Shown piece by piece: positions 51,648-61,787 of a DNA stretch of 64,000 bases. The notes beneath the pieces were generated by a model, which searched no databases, was not told the DNA's origin, and saw nothing but the letters and a program-made list of their open reading frames with translations. Source of the DNA: CAZODA01 sp964578485 (GTDB lineage: Bacteria; Bacteroidota; Bacteroidia; Bacteroidales; Marinilabiliaceae); the NCBI GenBank assembly GCA_964578485.1, contig CAZODA010000006.1:1-64000 (forward strand), given 5' to 3'. The translations under genes and the position numbers were made by a program. The first letter of the stretch is position 1, and every line of letters begins with the position of its first letter.

Positions 51648-54600
51648 TTATCTGATCAATGTTACATCCCCTGCCATTATTCTAACTTTCCCATCGGCAG
51701 TTTTATAACTTACCCTGTAAATATATACCCCCTGCTGGGCGAGGCGGTTATGGTGATAGCCATCCCAACCTATATTGAGATCCTTACTTTCAAAAATCAA
51801 CTCACCCCATCTTGTGAATATTTGTAATTTATATTCCCAAACACCTTTTTGAATAGAAGGATAAAACACATGGTTTTTGCGATCGCCTTTTGTATATCTG
51901 CCTCCGGAAGGACCATCAGGATTAGGGGTAAATGCATTTGGAAAGACAACTTCGCCTCCCTGTTCAACCTTTATAGCCTCACGAAGAGCATAACTGTCTA
52001 TGCAGCCATTTTCACTCACTACAGTTAAAGTAATGTCATATACTCCCGGCTTAGTATATTCAAGGGGCGGGCTGAAATCTTCTGAACTTGTGCCATCACC
52101 AAAATCCCAATGCCAAGAACTGCCCCCAATTGAACGGTTGATTATTGAAGCATTATCATCAGGAATATATATAATTCCGGGGTTGACCTCAAAGAGAGCA
52201 ATAGGGTTTTCATAAACAATTATTTCAAGGTCGTCTGCTGTGCTGGAGCCGCCCGGCCCGGAAGCTGTTAATGTAACTTTGTAAATGCCGGGAGCCCAAT
52301 AAGTATGTTCAGGTTCAATGTTTTGAGACATAAGTCCATCACCAAAATCCCAAAGAAAACCGGTGGCATCAAGACTGTTATTTTCAAATGAGACGCTTAA
52401 AGGTGGACAACCACTTGAGGGATTTCCGTAGTGTATAATTTCGGGCTTCATGGGATGAATTATTATTTCTTGTGTCATTATATCTCTACACCATTCATTA
52501 TATGCTTCAAGACTAATGGTGTAAGTGCCCGAAATCGTATATTGATGCATGGGCGGTTGAAAACCTGAATATGAGTTTCCGTCACCGGTATCCCATCGGT
52601 ATTCCCATCCTTCACCTTCAGTTAAATTTGATAAAGTTATTGTTCTCTCAGGCATCTGCATTTCATTAGGCTCAACCATGAAATTAGCTGAGGGAGAAGG
52701 ATAAACTAATACTTGGGTTGAAGCTGTTGCTTCGCATGCAAAATTATTGGTGCCTGTTACCGAAATGTTAAAAACCTGAGCTTCCGGGCTTTCGTTTTTA
52801 AATAAATGCTGAATATCTTTTTCGGCATTATAAATGGTTCCATCGCCAAGGTCCCAAGCATAGCCGGAAAGGCCCGATGAAGCAGATAAGGAAACATTAA
52901 TAGGAGAACAACCTTCATCAGGCCTTGCTTCAACATTTATAATAGGGGAAGGATACACAGTAATTGGTACTTGTGTAGAATCACGACATCCATATTCGTT
53001 TTCAACAACAAGTGATATAGGAAAATATTCTACATAACTTTCATTATTGTAAAAAATGTGCCGGGGATTCATTTCAATAGATATTTCTGATGAATCACCA
53101 AAATTCCATTCAAATGATTTTGCCCCGGTAGAGTTATTATGGAAGCTTACAGCCAAAGGGGAACAACCGGCAGTTGGCTCGGCAGATGCCCTTGCACGTG
53201 GCGATGGTGCCACTTCTACGGGAAAAGTATAACTGTCGTTGCAATCATAAGTGTTAGATACAGTTAGAGTTACCTGGTGGATTCGTAATTCGTCCGTTAA
53301 ATTTTCGTAAATAAAAACAAGATCTTTTTCAGTTGAAAAGGCCCCTCCACCCAAATCCCAATGATAATTATCAGCATTAATTGATTTATTATGAAAAGTA
53401 ACAGGATATGGTGAACAGCCTTTTTCCGGTAATGGATCAACTATTGCATGAGCCTGGGGCATAAATGTGACTGTTGTAGAAGCTTTCCCCTCACAATAAT
53501 TATCAGTTACTTCAGTCCATTGAAAAGTGTATTCACCCGGTTCTGAAACCGATACTTCGGTTAAAGGAGATGAAGTATTGGAAAAAATGGAGTTGCCGGG
53601 ACCTGAAAGCATACTCCATTCACCTGTTCCGAGATCAGGAAAAGCTTCTAAGGTGGATTCAAGACCACACACAGAAAGTTCATCCATTATGTCCGGTTCA
53701 GGAATGTTGGCAAATAATATACTTACTTTATCTTCAGCAATACACCCATCCAAATCGACACGCCAAGTAAATGAATATTCACCTGCTTGGTCAACTGTTA
53801 CAGTAGCTCCGGGATCTGTTTCATCCGAAAAGCTTATATTGCCTATACCTTCTGTTTTTTGCCATAAACCGGGAACAGCCGGAATTGAAGAGGCATTAAG
53901 AACATATTCATCTTTACATATCTCATCATCATCTCCTGCATTTACAAGAGGTTGTTGTTTTGTTATTACTGTAATTTCACTTTCACTCATACAGCCCATA
54001 TCATCAATTACTTGATAGGTGAAAAGAAAGCTTCCGATTTCATCTGATATAAATACCGGATTTTCAATATTTGTATCAGATAACAAATCGCTTCGATCTC
54101 CTGTCCATAAATGAGAAATATAGGCTTTAGAACCTCCATTGGTGATAGGTTTCAGAGTAATAGCTTCATTCTGGCAAACACTTACCAAAGGAGGATTAAA
54201 AGAAACTTCTACCGGTTCAACTTCAATTGATATGTTTTCTGATGACTGACAATTTTGATCATCAGAAACAGTGACCACTAAATTAAATATTCCGGTTTCA
54301 GTAGTTTCAAAAATAGGATTGGCTATTGTTGTACTGCTAAGTGGGCCAATATCGCCGGTCCATAATATATCTAAAGGAGGTTTTCCACCAAAAATTTCTA
54401 CTTCCAACTCCTGGTTGATCCCCGGACACAGATAGTAGGAAGGGCCCTTAATAAGATTAATAACCGGTGATTCTCTTACTTCTATTTCTACCTTGCCTGA
54501 AGCTGAACAGCCATTTGCATCTGTTACGAAATAATTGATGGTATGATTGCCCGGGCCTGCCAAATCGGGATAAAACCATGATCGATTAGGATTTGAAATG

Positions 54601-55580
54601 CCGGGTCCATCCCATGTACCACCACTGGTAGCAGGATCAAGCCTTACCCGGGATTCATTATCACAAAAAGGACCAACTGCAGCGACAGATCCATCCGGGA
54701 GAGCTACTACAAGAGCTATTGCCGTTGTTTCAACAGGATCATGAGAGGGATATGGATTACACTGATTCCAATTGCGTAGAGTTACTTCAAATAAGTCTCC
54801 AACCTCATAATAATCCGGAATATAGATCTCCATGCTTTGATTCCAAGGGAAAGAAGGAGCCTCAATTGGCGAGTGTGTTACCTCAATAGGACCCTCATAG
54901 GGGAAAACCCTGGCAGTACCATTAACTTGTGCATCTGTTATTGTAGTACCCCCGGTTCCATAAACCCATTGGATCCATCTTTTTTCAGTGTTTTTGAAAT
55001 CATATTCATTAGGGGGAACGCAATTCCATTGACTGTAATCATGAAAAGTTACATGACCATCACTACCATAACAAATGGGTTCTACAACAGGATTTATTAT
55101 TATTTCACCACCATTCTCATCATCGGTATCCCAAACCCTGACCATTTGTGTTTGCATTGAACTATAACAAAGTTGACCGTTAACAGCTAAAATAGCTGTG
55201 GGGTAATAGTTACATTTGTTTCCTCCCTTAGGATAAGTGTAAGAAGCAGTAACTTCCCATTTGTCTATTACACCAACATTATTTAATATGGCAGGCAACC
55301 ATGTATAATTGCCATCATCCCAATCAATATAAATATCAATTTTATCGCCGGCAGAAACAGGAAAATCACCATAGGAAACATAAAAATCAACTTCTAAAGG
55401 TGCGCAAATTGTTTTAGGTGTGATTTCATTACCTTTTAATCCCGGATCAAGGTCGCAACTGAAAGTTTTTGCATAAAAACCAATCCAGAAAATAAATAGA
55501 TATAAGAGTGAAATAAAATATCGATTTTTCACTATTTTGTTATTTATATTCTGAAAATTTGACGAAAAGCCAATTTCCAT
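51648..55580 (-). CDS. Giant T9SS adhesin with PKD domains and type B sorting domain
   Basis: This 1310-residue protein has an N-terminal signal anchor (LLYLFIFWIGFYAKTFS), then Ig-like and beta-sandwich repeats. Six PKD-like units follow with the pattern GCSP...FxN...WDFGDG (for example GCSPLAVSFHNNS and WHWDFGDGTSSEDF). The C-terminus is of the gliding-motility (CHU_C/type B) kind: VVFPNAFTPNPDG, FTRWGELIFESKDL and QQGVYIYRV. Export through T9SS and attachment at the surface by the adjacent SprF-like barrel are predicted. A role in adhesion or gliding is inferred. Confidence 0.92.
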   Translation of the reverse strand: MEIGFSSNFQNINNKIVKNRYFISLLYLFIFWIGFYAKTFSCDLDPGLKGNEITPKTICAPLEVDFYVSYGDFPVSAGDKIDIYIDWDDGNYTWLPAILNNVGVIDKWEVTASYTYPKGGNKCNYYPTAILAVNGQLCYSSMQTQMVRVWDTDDENGGEIIINPVVEPICYGSDGHVTFHDYSQWNCVPPNEYDFKNTEKRWIQWVYGTGGTTITDAQVNGTARVFPYEGPIEVTHSPIEAPSFPWNQSMEIYIPDYYEVGDLFEVTLRNWNQCNPYPSHDPVETTAIALVVALPDGSVAAVGPFCDNESRVRLDPATSGGTWDGPGISNPNRSWFYPDLAGPGNHTINYFVTDANGCSASGKVEIEVRESPVINLIKGPSYYLCPGINQELEVEIFGGKPPLDILWTGDIGPLSSTTIANPIFETTETGIFNLVVTVSDDQNCQSSENISIEVEPVEVSFNPPLVSVCQNEAITLKPITNGGSKAYISHLWTGDRSDLLSDTNIENPVFISDEIGSFLFTYQVIDDMGCMSESEITVITKQQPLVNAGDDDEICKDEYVLNASSIPAVPGLWQKTEGIGNISFSDETDPGATVTVDQAGEYSFTWRVDLDGCIAEDKVSILFANIPEPDIMDELSVCGLESTLEAFPDLGTGEWSMLSGPGNSIFSNTSSPLTEVSVSEPGEYTFQWTEVTDNYCEGKASTTVTFMPQAHAIVDPLPEKGCSPYPVTFHNKSINADNYHWDLGGGAFSTEKDLVFIYENLTDELRIHQVTLTVSNTYDCNDSYTFPVEVAPSPRARASAEPTAGCSPLAVSFHNNSTGAKSFEWNFGDSSEISIEMNPRHIFYNNESYVEYFPISLVVENEYGCRDSTQVPITVYPSPIINVEARPDEGCSPINVSLSASSGLSGYAWDLGDGTIYNAEKDIQHLFKNESPEAQVFNISVTGTNNFACEATASTQVLVYPSPSANFMVEPNEMQMPERTITLSNLTEGEGWEYRWDTGDGNSYSGFQPPMHQYTISGTYTISLEAYNEWCRDIMTQEIIIHPMKPEIIHYGNPSSGCPPLSVSFENNSLDATGFLWDFGDGLMSQNIEPEHTYWAPGIYKVTLTASGPGGSSTADDLEIIVYENPIALFEVNPGIIYIPDDNASIINRSIGGSSWHWDFGDGTSSEDFSPPLEYTKPGVYDITLTVVSENGCIDSYALREAIKVEQGGEVVFPNAFTPNPDGPSGGRYTKGDRKNHVFYPSIQKGVWEYKLQIFTRWGELIFESKDLNIGWDGYHHNRLAQQGVYIYRVSYKTADGKVRIMAGDVTLIR

Positions 55581-55756
55581 TGATTAAAAATATCAACTAT
55601 ATTGTATTAAATTCTTGCTAAGTGCTTATTACAACATGTTTATGATGTAAAATGCAGATTGTGCTGTTTTGACAAACAGCCTATAATTGTTTAAACGTGG
55701 AAAAAGGAAATGAGTTTCAACTTTTTATAAGCACTCTTGATTATACTGTGGCGGAT

Positions 55757-57067
55757 TTAATCCTCTTTTGGTATAATTTTAGGAAATAGCAGGGTGAGAC
55801 TCAAACTCCTGGAAATCATAAATAAAATCATGCTCAGCCAAATAGCATGGTTTTGAATGTAAGGAAAGGTGAGGAAAAAAGGAAGAAAAAAGAAAGCAAG
55901 TGCCGAAATCATTACACTGTTACGCATAGCCTTGGAAGCAGTAATTCCTATAAAAACACCATCCCATATATAAGAGCTGAAGCCAACCAATGGGAGTAAA
56001 ACCATCCAAAACAAATATTTTTTGCCTTGATTAATTACCTCCGGCTGATCTGTAAAAAGTTTTAGTAGATCTTCACCTGCCATTAAATAAATCAGTGAAA
56101 ATAATAAGGCAAAGCCCAAACCCCATTTCATTAATAAGGCAATTACATTTTTTAAATCTTTTGTGTTGCGACGACCATAATATTTTCCTACCAGTGCTTC
56201 TCCGGCATAGGCAAAACCATCAAGGAAATAAGAAAATAAATATAAATATTGTAATAATGCGCTGTTTACGGCAAGAGTTACATCACCAATACCTGCTGAA
56301 CGGGAGGTAAAAAAAGTAAATACTGCAATTATAAACAAGGTACGGATAAAAATATCTCCACTGATGGTTATCAGCTTACGCATATTCTTCTTGATTAAGG
56401 TTATATTACTCGTAAATTTGAATATTACCCATTTGTATTTTCTCAACATTAAGATTAGAGCCAATAGCAAACCTGAGTATTGACCAACTACCGAACCTAA
56501 AGCTACACCCCTTGCCTGCATATTAAAATATTTAACAAACAAGAAACTAAATATCACATTTACAACATTAACAGTTATGGCTATGGCCATAGGGTAAATA
56601 GCATTTTGCATACCAAGAAGCCAACCATAAATTACCATTAATGAAATTGCTGCAGGTGCTGCCCAGATCCTTACATAATAATATTGACTTGCGATTTCTT
56701 TTACCTCTTCACTTCCTTCAAGAAGCCAAAAACTAAAATTTGCCAATGGTGTTTGAACAAGGAGTAATAATACACTGCCGGCTATGGCTATCAACATGCC
56801 CCTCTCCAATACAAGAGCCATTTCCTCCTTGTCGCGACGCCCATAGGTCTGAGCTGCAACACCACTCGTACTCATTCTTAAAAAAGCAAAACCCCAGTAA
56901 ACAAAGTTGAAAATAACACTTCCAAGAGCAACTCCACCCATGTAATATACCGAGTTCTGATGACCCATAAGATATATATCTACCATTCCAAGTAAAGGAA
57001 CAGTAAGGTTTGTTATAATATTAGGAAGTGCTAAGCTGAAAATCCGGCGATTCATTTTTTTAGGCAA
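55757..57067 (-). CDS. MATE family efflux transporter, DinF-like
   Basis: This 436-residue protein has about twelve transmembrane helices in two MatE repeats (IFSLALPNIITNLTVPLLGMVD and LITISGDIFIRTLFIIAVF). Characteristic loops are LMGHQNSVYYMGGVALG and FDG-type DGFAYAGEALVGKYYGRR. These Na+/H+ antiporters expel cations, drugs or metabolites. The substrate is not readable here. A second Met at residue 5 (MNRRIF) is an alternative start. The gene is divergent from gdhA. Confidence 0.9.
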   Translation of the reverse strand: MPKKMNRRIFSLALPNIITNLTVPLLGMVDIYLMGHQNSVYYMGGVALGSVIFNFVYWGFAFLRMSTSGVAAQTYGRRDKEEMALVLERGMLIAIAGSVLLLLVQTPLANFSFWLLEGSEEVKEIASQYYYVRIWAAPAAISLMVIYGWLLGMQNAIYPMAIAITVNVVNVIFSFLFVKYFNMQARGVALGSVVGQYSGLLLALILMLRKYKWVIFKFTSNITLIKKNMRKLITISGDIFIRTLFIIAVFTFFTSRSAGIGDVTLAVNSALLQYLYLFSYFLDGFAYAGEALVGKYYGRRNTKDLKNVIALLMKWGLGFALLFSLIYLMAGEDLLKLFTDQPEVINQGKKYLFWMVLLPLVGFSSYIWDGVFIGITASKAMRNSVMISALAFFFLPFFLTFPYIQNHAIWLSMILFMISRSLSLTLLFPKIIPKED

Positions 57068-57161
57068 AAATAAGCTTTTAAGCTTGATTGAAGCTTAAAA
57101 AATAGAAATTTCGTATTAATTTTGTTCCATTACTTACAATTGATAATTTATTTCGTAGATA

Positions 57162-57194
57162 TTGTAGCAAATAGTAAAAAAAAAGCTATTTTTG
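57162..57194 (+). promoter_or_regulatory. Promoter of gdhA
   Basis: TTG at 57162-57164 and TATTTTTG at 57187-57194 fit the Bacteroidota -33/-7 pattern. They place the transcription start downstream of the in-frame ATG at 57122. The ATG at 57221 is therefore the likely translation start. Confidence 0.6.
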
Positions 57195-57220
57195 CAAAAA
57201 AATTAAAGATTTTACAAATT

Positions 57221-58558
57221 ATGTACGCGAACATTAAAGATTTTATGGATGATGTACGGCTTAAAAATCCGGGAGAAGATGAATTTATACAAGCCGTGCA
57301 GGAAGTAGTAGAAACAATATGGGATTTTTATCAGCAACATCCTAAATATACAAAGGCCAAGATATTGGAAAGGATGATTGAATCGGAAAGAATAATTATT
57401 TTTCGCGTACCCTGGATGGATGATAATGGTGAAGTACATGTAAATCGTGGCTTTAGAGTGGAGCATAATTCTGCAATCGGCCCTTATAAAGGAGGTTTGC
57501 GTTTTCACTCAAGTGTAAATCTTAGCGCATTAAAATTCTTAGCTTTTGAGCAAACCTTTAAAAATAGTTTAACTTCACTACCTATGGGCGGGGGTAAAGG
57601 TGGAGCAGATTTTAATCCTAATGGAAGGTCTGATAATGAAATTATGCGCTTTTGCCAGTCTTTTATGTGTGAGTTATATCGTCATATTGGTCCAAATACC
57701 GATGTTCCTGCCGGAGATATTGGAGTAGGAAGTCGCGAAATTGGCTATCTATATGGTATGTATAAAAAATTGAAGAATGAATTTACCGGAGTATTTACCG
57801 GAAAAGGTAGAGAATATGGGGGTAGTCTTATACGACCCGAGGCAACAGGATTTGGTGCCATTTATTTTATTCGTGAGGTATTGGCTCTTCAAAATCAGTC
57901 ATTATCGGGAAAAAAGATAGCAATTTCAGGTTTCGGCAATGTTGCATGGGGAGCGGTTACAAAGGCAGATGAACTTGGTGCCAAGGTAGTGACTTTATCA
58001 GGGCCTGATGGATATATTTATGATCCGGATGGAGTATCAGGAAAGAAAATAGAATTTATGCTATGGTTGAGAAATTCTAATAAAGATATTATTAAACCTT
58101 ATGCCGATGAATTTGGCGTAGAATTTTTTCCCGGAAAAAAACCCTGGGAACAAAAGGTCGATATTGCTATTCCTTGTGCAATCCAAAATGAATTGAATGA
58201 AGATGATGCCAAACTCTTAATTAAAAATGATTGTAAGTTAATAGCTGAGGCTTCTAATATGGGATGCACAGCCGGAGCAGCAAACTTGGCGACTGAGAAA
58301 ATAATTTTTGCTCCGGGAAAAGCTGTAAATGCCGGAGGTGTAGCAGTTTCAGGACTCGAAATTACGCAAAACAGCATGAGACTGGATTGGACACGCGAAG
58401 AGGTTGATGAAAAACTTAAACAAATAATGATTAATATACATAAGACCTGTGTTAAATTTGGTACTCAGTCTTCAGGCAAAGTTAATTATATGAAAGGTGC
58501 CAATATTAGTGGTTTTGTAAAGGTCGCTGAAGCTATGTTGGCACAAGGACTTGTTTAA
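57221..58558 (+). CDS. gdhA: NADP-type glutamate dehydrogenase
   Basis: This 445-residue enzyme starts at the ATG at 57221. The longer reading frame from 57122 would add 33 residues of non-conserved, Lys-rich sequence lying over the promoter. Core motifs are GPYKGGLRFH (Lys90), PMGGGKGGADFNP (catalytic Lys126), DVPAGDIGVG, the Rossmann motif GFGNVAWGA and NAGGVAVSGLE. It is of the hexameric S50 type and interconverts 2-oxoglutarate plus ammonium with glutamate. It is the main nitrogen-assimilation route in many anaerobic Bacteroidota. Confidence 0.95.
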   Translation: MYANIKDFMDDVRLKNPGEDEFIQAVQEVVETIWDFYQQHPKYTKAKILERMIESERIIIFRVPWMDDNGEVHVNRGFRVEHNSAIGPYKGGLRFHSSVNLSALKFLAFEQTFKNSLTSLPMGGGKGGADFNPNGRSDNEIMRFCQSFMCELYRHIGPNTDVPAGDIGVGSREIGYLYGMYKKLKNEFTGVFTGKGREYGGSLIRPEATGFGAIYFIREVLALQNQSLSGKKIAISGFGNVAWGAVTKADELGAKVVTLSGPDGYIYDPDGVSGKKIEFMLWLRNSNKDIIKPYADEFGVEFFPGKKPWEQKVDIAIPCAIQNELNEDDAKLLIKNDCKLIAEASNMGCTAGAANLATEKIIFAPGKAVNAGGVAVSGLEITQNSMRLDWTREEVDEKLKQIMINIHKTCVKFGTQSSGKVNYMKGANISGFVKVAEAMLAQGLV

Positions 58559-58640
58559 AAGCTGAAGTCTTGCTTTAAACAATGAAGTTTAAAATTTTCT
58601 CTATTGCTTAGCAAATTGTTTTGTAAGCAAATCTTGTTAA

Positions 58641-59420
58641 ATGATTGATACGCACGCACATATTTATGATCAGGCATTTGATGAAGACCGTAATGAGGTA
58701 ATTAAAAGGGCAAAAGAAGTGGGGATAAATCAGATTTATCTTCCCAATATAGATAGTGAAAGTATTGGTCCTATGCTCGATACCGAATCAAGGTTTCCTG
58801 ATATGTGTAAGGCTATGATGGGTTTGCATCCAAATTCAGTTAAAGACGACTATCACATTGAAATTGAGATAGTAAAGAAATGGCTGGCAAAAAGAGATTT
58901 TGCTGCTATTGGAGAAATTGGAATGGATCTCTATAGAAATGCAAAATATCGTAAAGAACAGGAAGAAGCTTTAACAATTCAATTAAAACTTGCTGTTGAA
59001 TGCAATTTACCCGTTGTTATTCATACACGTGATGCATTCCCGGATATTTTTAAAGTTGTGGAAAAAGTTTATTCTGAAAAATTAAGAGGAGTGTTTCATA
59101 GTTTTACAGGAACTGTAGAAGATGCAAAGACTATATTATCCATGCCCGGTTTTTATATTGGTATTAATGGAGTTGTAACATTTAAAAACTCCACATTAAA
59201 AGATACCTTGCTGAAAATTGGTTATGATCGCCTACTTATAGAAACAGATGCACCATACCTTGCGCCTGTTCCTTATAGAGGAAAACGTAATGAGCCTGCC
59301 TTTTTGCTTAATGTTGTAAATTATTTGTCAGAAATATTCACTTTGCCAACAAGCGACCTAATACAACTTACTACCAATAATGCAAAGACCTTATTTGAAA
59401 AAGGATCAATGAAAATTTAA
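58641..59420 (+). CDS. TatD-family metal-dependent DNase
   Basis: This 259-residue TIM-barrel hydrolase has the HxH pair in DTHAHIYD (His5, His7), GLHPNS, AIGEIGMDLYR (metal-bridging Glu), PVVIHTRDAF, GVFHSFTG and the final ETDAPYLAP with Asp. These enzymes remove nucleotides from DNA ends in repair and turnover. It follows gdhA by 82 nt and is 434 bp from exbB. In related genomes an asparaginase gene often lies between TatD and ExbB; none is present here. Confidence 0.92.
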   Translation: MIDTHAHIYDQAFDEDRNEVIKRAKEVGINQIYLPNIDSESIGPMLDTESRFPDMCKAMMGLHPNSVKDDYHIEIEIVKKWLAKRDFAAIGEIGMDLYRNAKYRKEQEEALTIQLKLAVECNLPVVIHTRDAFPDIFKVVEKVYSEKLRGVFHSFTGTVEDAKTILSMPGFYIGINGVVTFKNSTLKDTLLKIGYDRLLIETDAPYLAPVPYRGKRNEPAFLLNVVNYLSEIFTLPTSDLIQLTTNNAKTLFEKGSMKI

Positions 59421-59751
59421 TGGCAAGTGAAGAGAAACATGCTGTTTTTATTTCAAATTAATTACTATTGTAATAATTTTTTGTAATTTGCAAGCGCTTT
59501 AAGATACTACTTTAAGTTTTATAAGGATGTAAGTGTCTTATTTGCAAGAATTTACCTTATTGTCCTGAGATCCTGTAAATAATAATGATTAATTTCCCCG
59601 AGCCTATTATAAAAAGCAAATGTGTTTAAACAGAGTAGCTTACGCAAGTGTTTCAATGTTTTTTATTGAAAGTTTTAAAGCGATAGTAAGTGATAAATAG
59701 ATTTAGTTAATATTATTAACAGTTAAATAAAGTAAAATCTGATACGAAATA
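59421..59751. other. Spacer between the TatD-family gene and the exbB promoter
   Basis: About 330 bp of AT-rich sequence without a recognisable gene, repeat or terminator. An ATG overlapping the TatD stop opens only 13 codons. Confidence 0.5.
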
Positions 59752-59783
59752 TTTGTTTTTCGCAATTGATACAATTATTTTTG
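59752..59783 (+). promoter_or_regulatory. Promoter of the exbB-exbD operon
   Basis: TTTG at 59752-59755 and TATTTTTG at 59776-59783 are separated by exactly 20 nt, a full match to the Bacteroidota consensus. The leader to the exbB ATG would be about 65 nt. Confidence 0.75.
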
Positions 59784-59854
59784 TTTTTATTGTAAAAAAA
59801 TAAACTCGTTGAGTATAAAACAAACCAATACAAATTTCAAATTTAGAATACATT

Positions 59855-60670
59855 ATGAAAAAGCTAATAGCGTTTTTGGCAATTTTTGGGATGCTTAATT
59901 TTTTAAGTTCATCAGTTATTGTTGCTCAGGATTTCGAAACTGAAGCAAGTGAAATTGTAGAACAGGACGATGCTTACTTTGAAGAAGCAGAAGAACCTGT
60001 AACCGTAGAAGAAGAATTGGAGATGGTAGAAGAAAGAGGCCTTCACAAGGAAATTAAAGCTAAATTCATTGAAGGTGGAGCCATCTTTATGAGTTTTATT
60101 ATTCTTAGCTTGATTCTTGGTTTGGCCATTTGTATCGAACGGATTATTTATGTTAATCTCGCCTCTACCAATAACAAAAAATTATTACAGAGTATTGAAG
60201 ATGCTCTTCAAGATGGTGGAGTTGAGGCTGCAAAAGAAATATGTAGAAATACACGTGGTCCGGTAGCTTCGATCTTTTATCAAGGACTTTCCCGTTACGA
60301 TGATGGTATAGAAATGATAGAAAAATCCGTTATTTCTTATGGATCAGTTCAAATGGGACTCTTAGAAAAAGGCCTTACATGGATTTCATTATTTATTTCA
60401 ATTGCTCCTATGCTTGGTTTCCTTGGAACCGTTATCGGTATGATTCAAGCTTTTGATAATATCCAAGCAGTTGGAGATATCTCAGCAACAGCAGTGGCAG
60501 GAGGTATTAAAGTTGCATTAATTACAACTGTAGCAGGTCTGATTGTTGCTATTATTCTTCAGATGTTCTACAACTATATTGTTTCAAAAATTGATAGTAT
60601 TGTTACCTCTATGGAAGATGGATCAATTTCTCTTCTTGATATTCTGGTAAAATACAATACCAAAAAATAA
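59855..60670 (+). CDS. exbB: MotA/TolQ/ExbB proton channel family protein
   Basis: This 271-residue protein has an N-terminal signal-like helix, an acidic linker (residues 27-57), and the ExbB core with three transmembrane helices (AIFMSFIILSLILGLAI, TWISLFISIAPMLGFLGTVIG, VALITTVAGLIVAIILQ). The typical loop is GTVIGMIQAFDNI with an Ala-rich AVAGGIKVAL. It forms the proton-driven motor of the TonB complex. It heads a four-gene operon that includes two ExbD genes. Confidence 0.92.
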   Translation: MKKLIAFLAIFGMLNFLSSSVIVAQDFETEASEIVEQDDAYFEEAEEPVTVEEELEMVEERGLHKEIKAKFIEGGAIFMSFIILSLILGLAICIERIIYVNLASTNNKKLLQSIEDALQDGGVEAAKEICRNTRGPVASIFYQGLSRYDDGIEMIEKSVISYGSVQMGLLEKGLTWISLFISIAPMLGFLGTVIGMIQAFDNIQAVGDISATAVAGGIKVALITTVAGLIVAIILQMFYNYIVSKIDSIVTSMEDGSISLLDILVKYNTKK

Positions 60671-60679
60671 GACTTAATC

Positions 60680-61126
60680 ATGGATAAACTTTCAAAGATT
60701 TTAAACCTTGTCTTATACGCTTTATTAGCTGTTACACTGGTGCTGACCGGATTGTTCTATTTTGGAGGAGAAGTTGAAGGAGCAGCACATCATACACCCG
60801 TATATACCGAAAGTATTATAAACTGGGGAATAATTTTAGCAATAAGCACAGCAGGAGTAATTGTTATATTTGAGATTATAGGACTGATCTTACAACCTAA
60901 AAATGCTCTAAGGGCCCTAATATCGGCTGCAGTTTTAGTTGTATTGGTGCTGATAGCATATAGTATAAGTGATGCAACACCGCTGGTTTTACCTGGATAC
61001 GATGGCTCTGATAACGTAGCATCAATGCTTCTGCTAACCGATACTTTAATATATATAATGTATTTCTTGCTTGGAATTGCCGGAGCAACGATTATATATA
61101 CTGAAATATCGAAAATGTTCAAATAG
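60680..61126 (+). CDS. Hypothetical four-helix membrane protein within the ExbBD operon
   Basis: This 148-residue protein has four hydrophobic segments (about 8-28, 46-68, 80-98 and 118-140). I do not recognise a named family. Proteins of this size and place between ExbB and ExbD recur in Bacteroidota operons. It lies 9 nt after exbB. A structural part in the ExbBD complex is a reasonable inference but unproven. Confidence 0.8.
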   Translation: MDKLSKILNLVLYALLAVTLVLTGLFYFGGEVEGAAHHTPVYTESIINWGIILAISTAGVIVIFEIIGLILQPKNALRALISAAVLVVLVLIAYSISDATPLVLPGYDGSDNVASMLLLTDTLIYIMYFLLGIAGATIIYTEISKMFK

Positions 61127-61202
61127 GTGAATTTTAACCTGTAAGGATTACAGACACAAGGAAAGACCTAAGTGTCGTTAATAAAAAAACAAACTTTTTT
61201 TT

Positions 61203-61781
61203 ATGTCTAAAAGAGAAATACAGGAAATCAATGCCGGCTCAATGGCAGATATTGCCTTCCTGCTTTTGATTTTTTTCCTTATGTCAACTACATTAGATAC
61301 TGATATGGGACTTGGTAGGTTGTTGCCTCCACCTGTACCGCAGGATGAAACACCACCACCACCTATACAGGAACGTAATGTATTTGAAGTTTTGATTAAT
61401 GCTCATAACCAATTGCTTGTAAAAAAACAATCAATGGACTTGAGTCAATTAAAAGAAGCGGCTAAGGAATTTATTCAGAATCCACATAATCTTGAATCTC
61501 TGCCAAGAGTTGAAATGGTTGATGTCCCATATTTTGGAGTTGTCCCTGTCACAAAATTGCATGTGATATCGCTGCAAAATGATAGAGGCACGCAATACCA
61601 AACATACCTGGCAGTACAAAATGAGTTGCAAGCTGCATACAATGAACTTAGAGATGAGATTAGTAAAAGGCAGTTTAACAAATTATTTAGAGAGTTGGAT
61701 TCAGATCAACAAGCTGCAGTTCGTATGATATATCCGCAAAGAATATCTGAAGCTGAACCACGAAATTACGGAAAAAAATAG
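61203..61781 (+). CDS. exbD: ExbD-type biopolymer transport protein (first copy)
   Basis: This 192-residue protein has one N-terminal transmembrane helix containing the conserved Asp (SMADIAFLLLIFFLMS). A proline-rich linker (LPPPVPQDETPPPP) and a periplasmic part of about 130 residues follow. ExbD transduces the proton gradient to TonB. It is longer than the second copy encoded 6 nt downstream and has an extra charged C-terminal segment. Confidence 0.92.
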   Translation: MSKREIQEINAGSMADIAFLLLIFFLMSTTLDTDMGLGRLLPPPVPQDETPPPPIQERNVFEVLINAHNQLLVKKQSMDLSQLKEAAKEFIQNPHNLESLPRVEMVDVPYFGVVPVTKLHVISLQNDRGTQYQTYLAVQNELQAAYNELRDEISKRQFNKLFRELDSDQQAAVRMIYPQRISEAEPRNYGKK

Positions 61782-61787
61782 AGACAG

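Noticed and set aside
53527..54015. Plus-strand frame of 162 codons
   Set aside because: It runs antisense to the PKD adhesin gene, is Ser/Pro-rich and has no recognisable domain.
57122..57220. N-terminal extension of gdhA
   Set aside because: The added 33 residues are not conserved in type and lie upstream of or over the predicted promoter; 445 residues from 57221 is the normal length.
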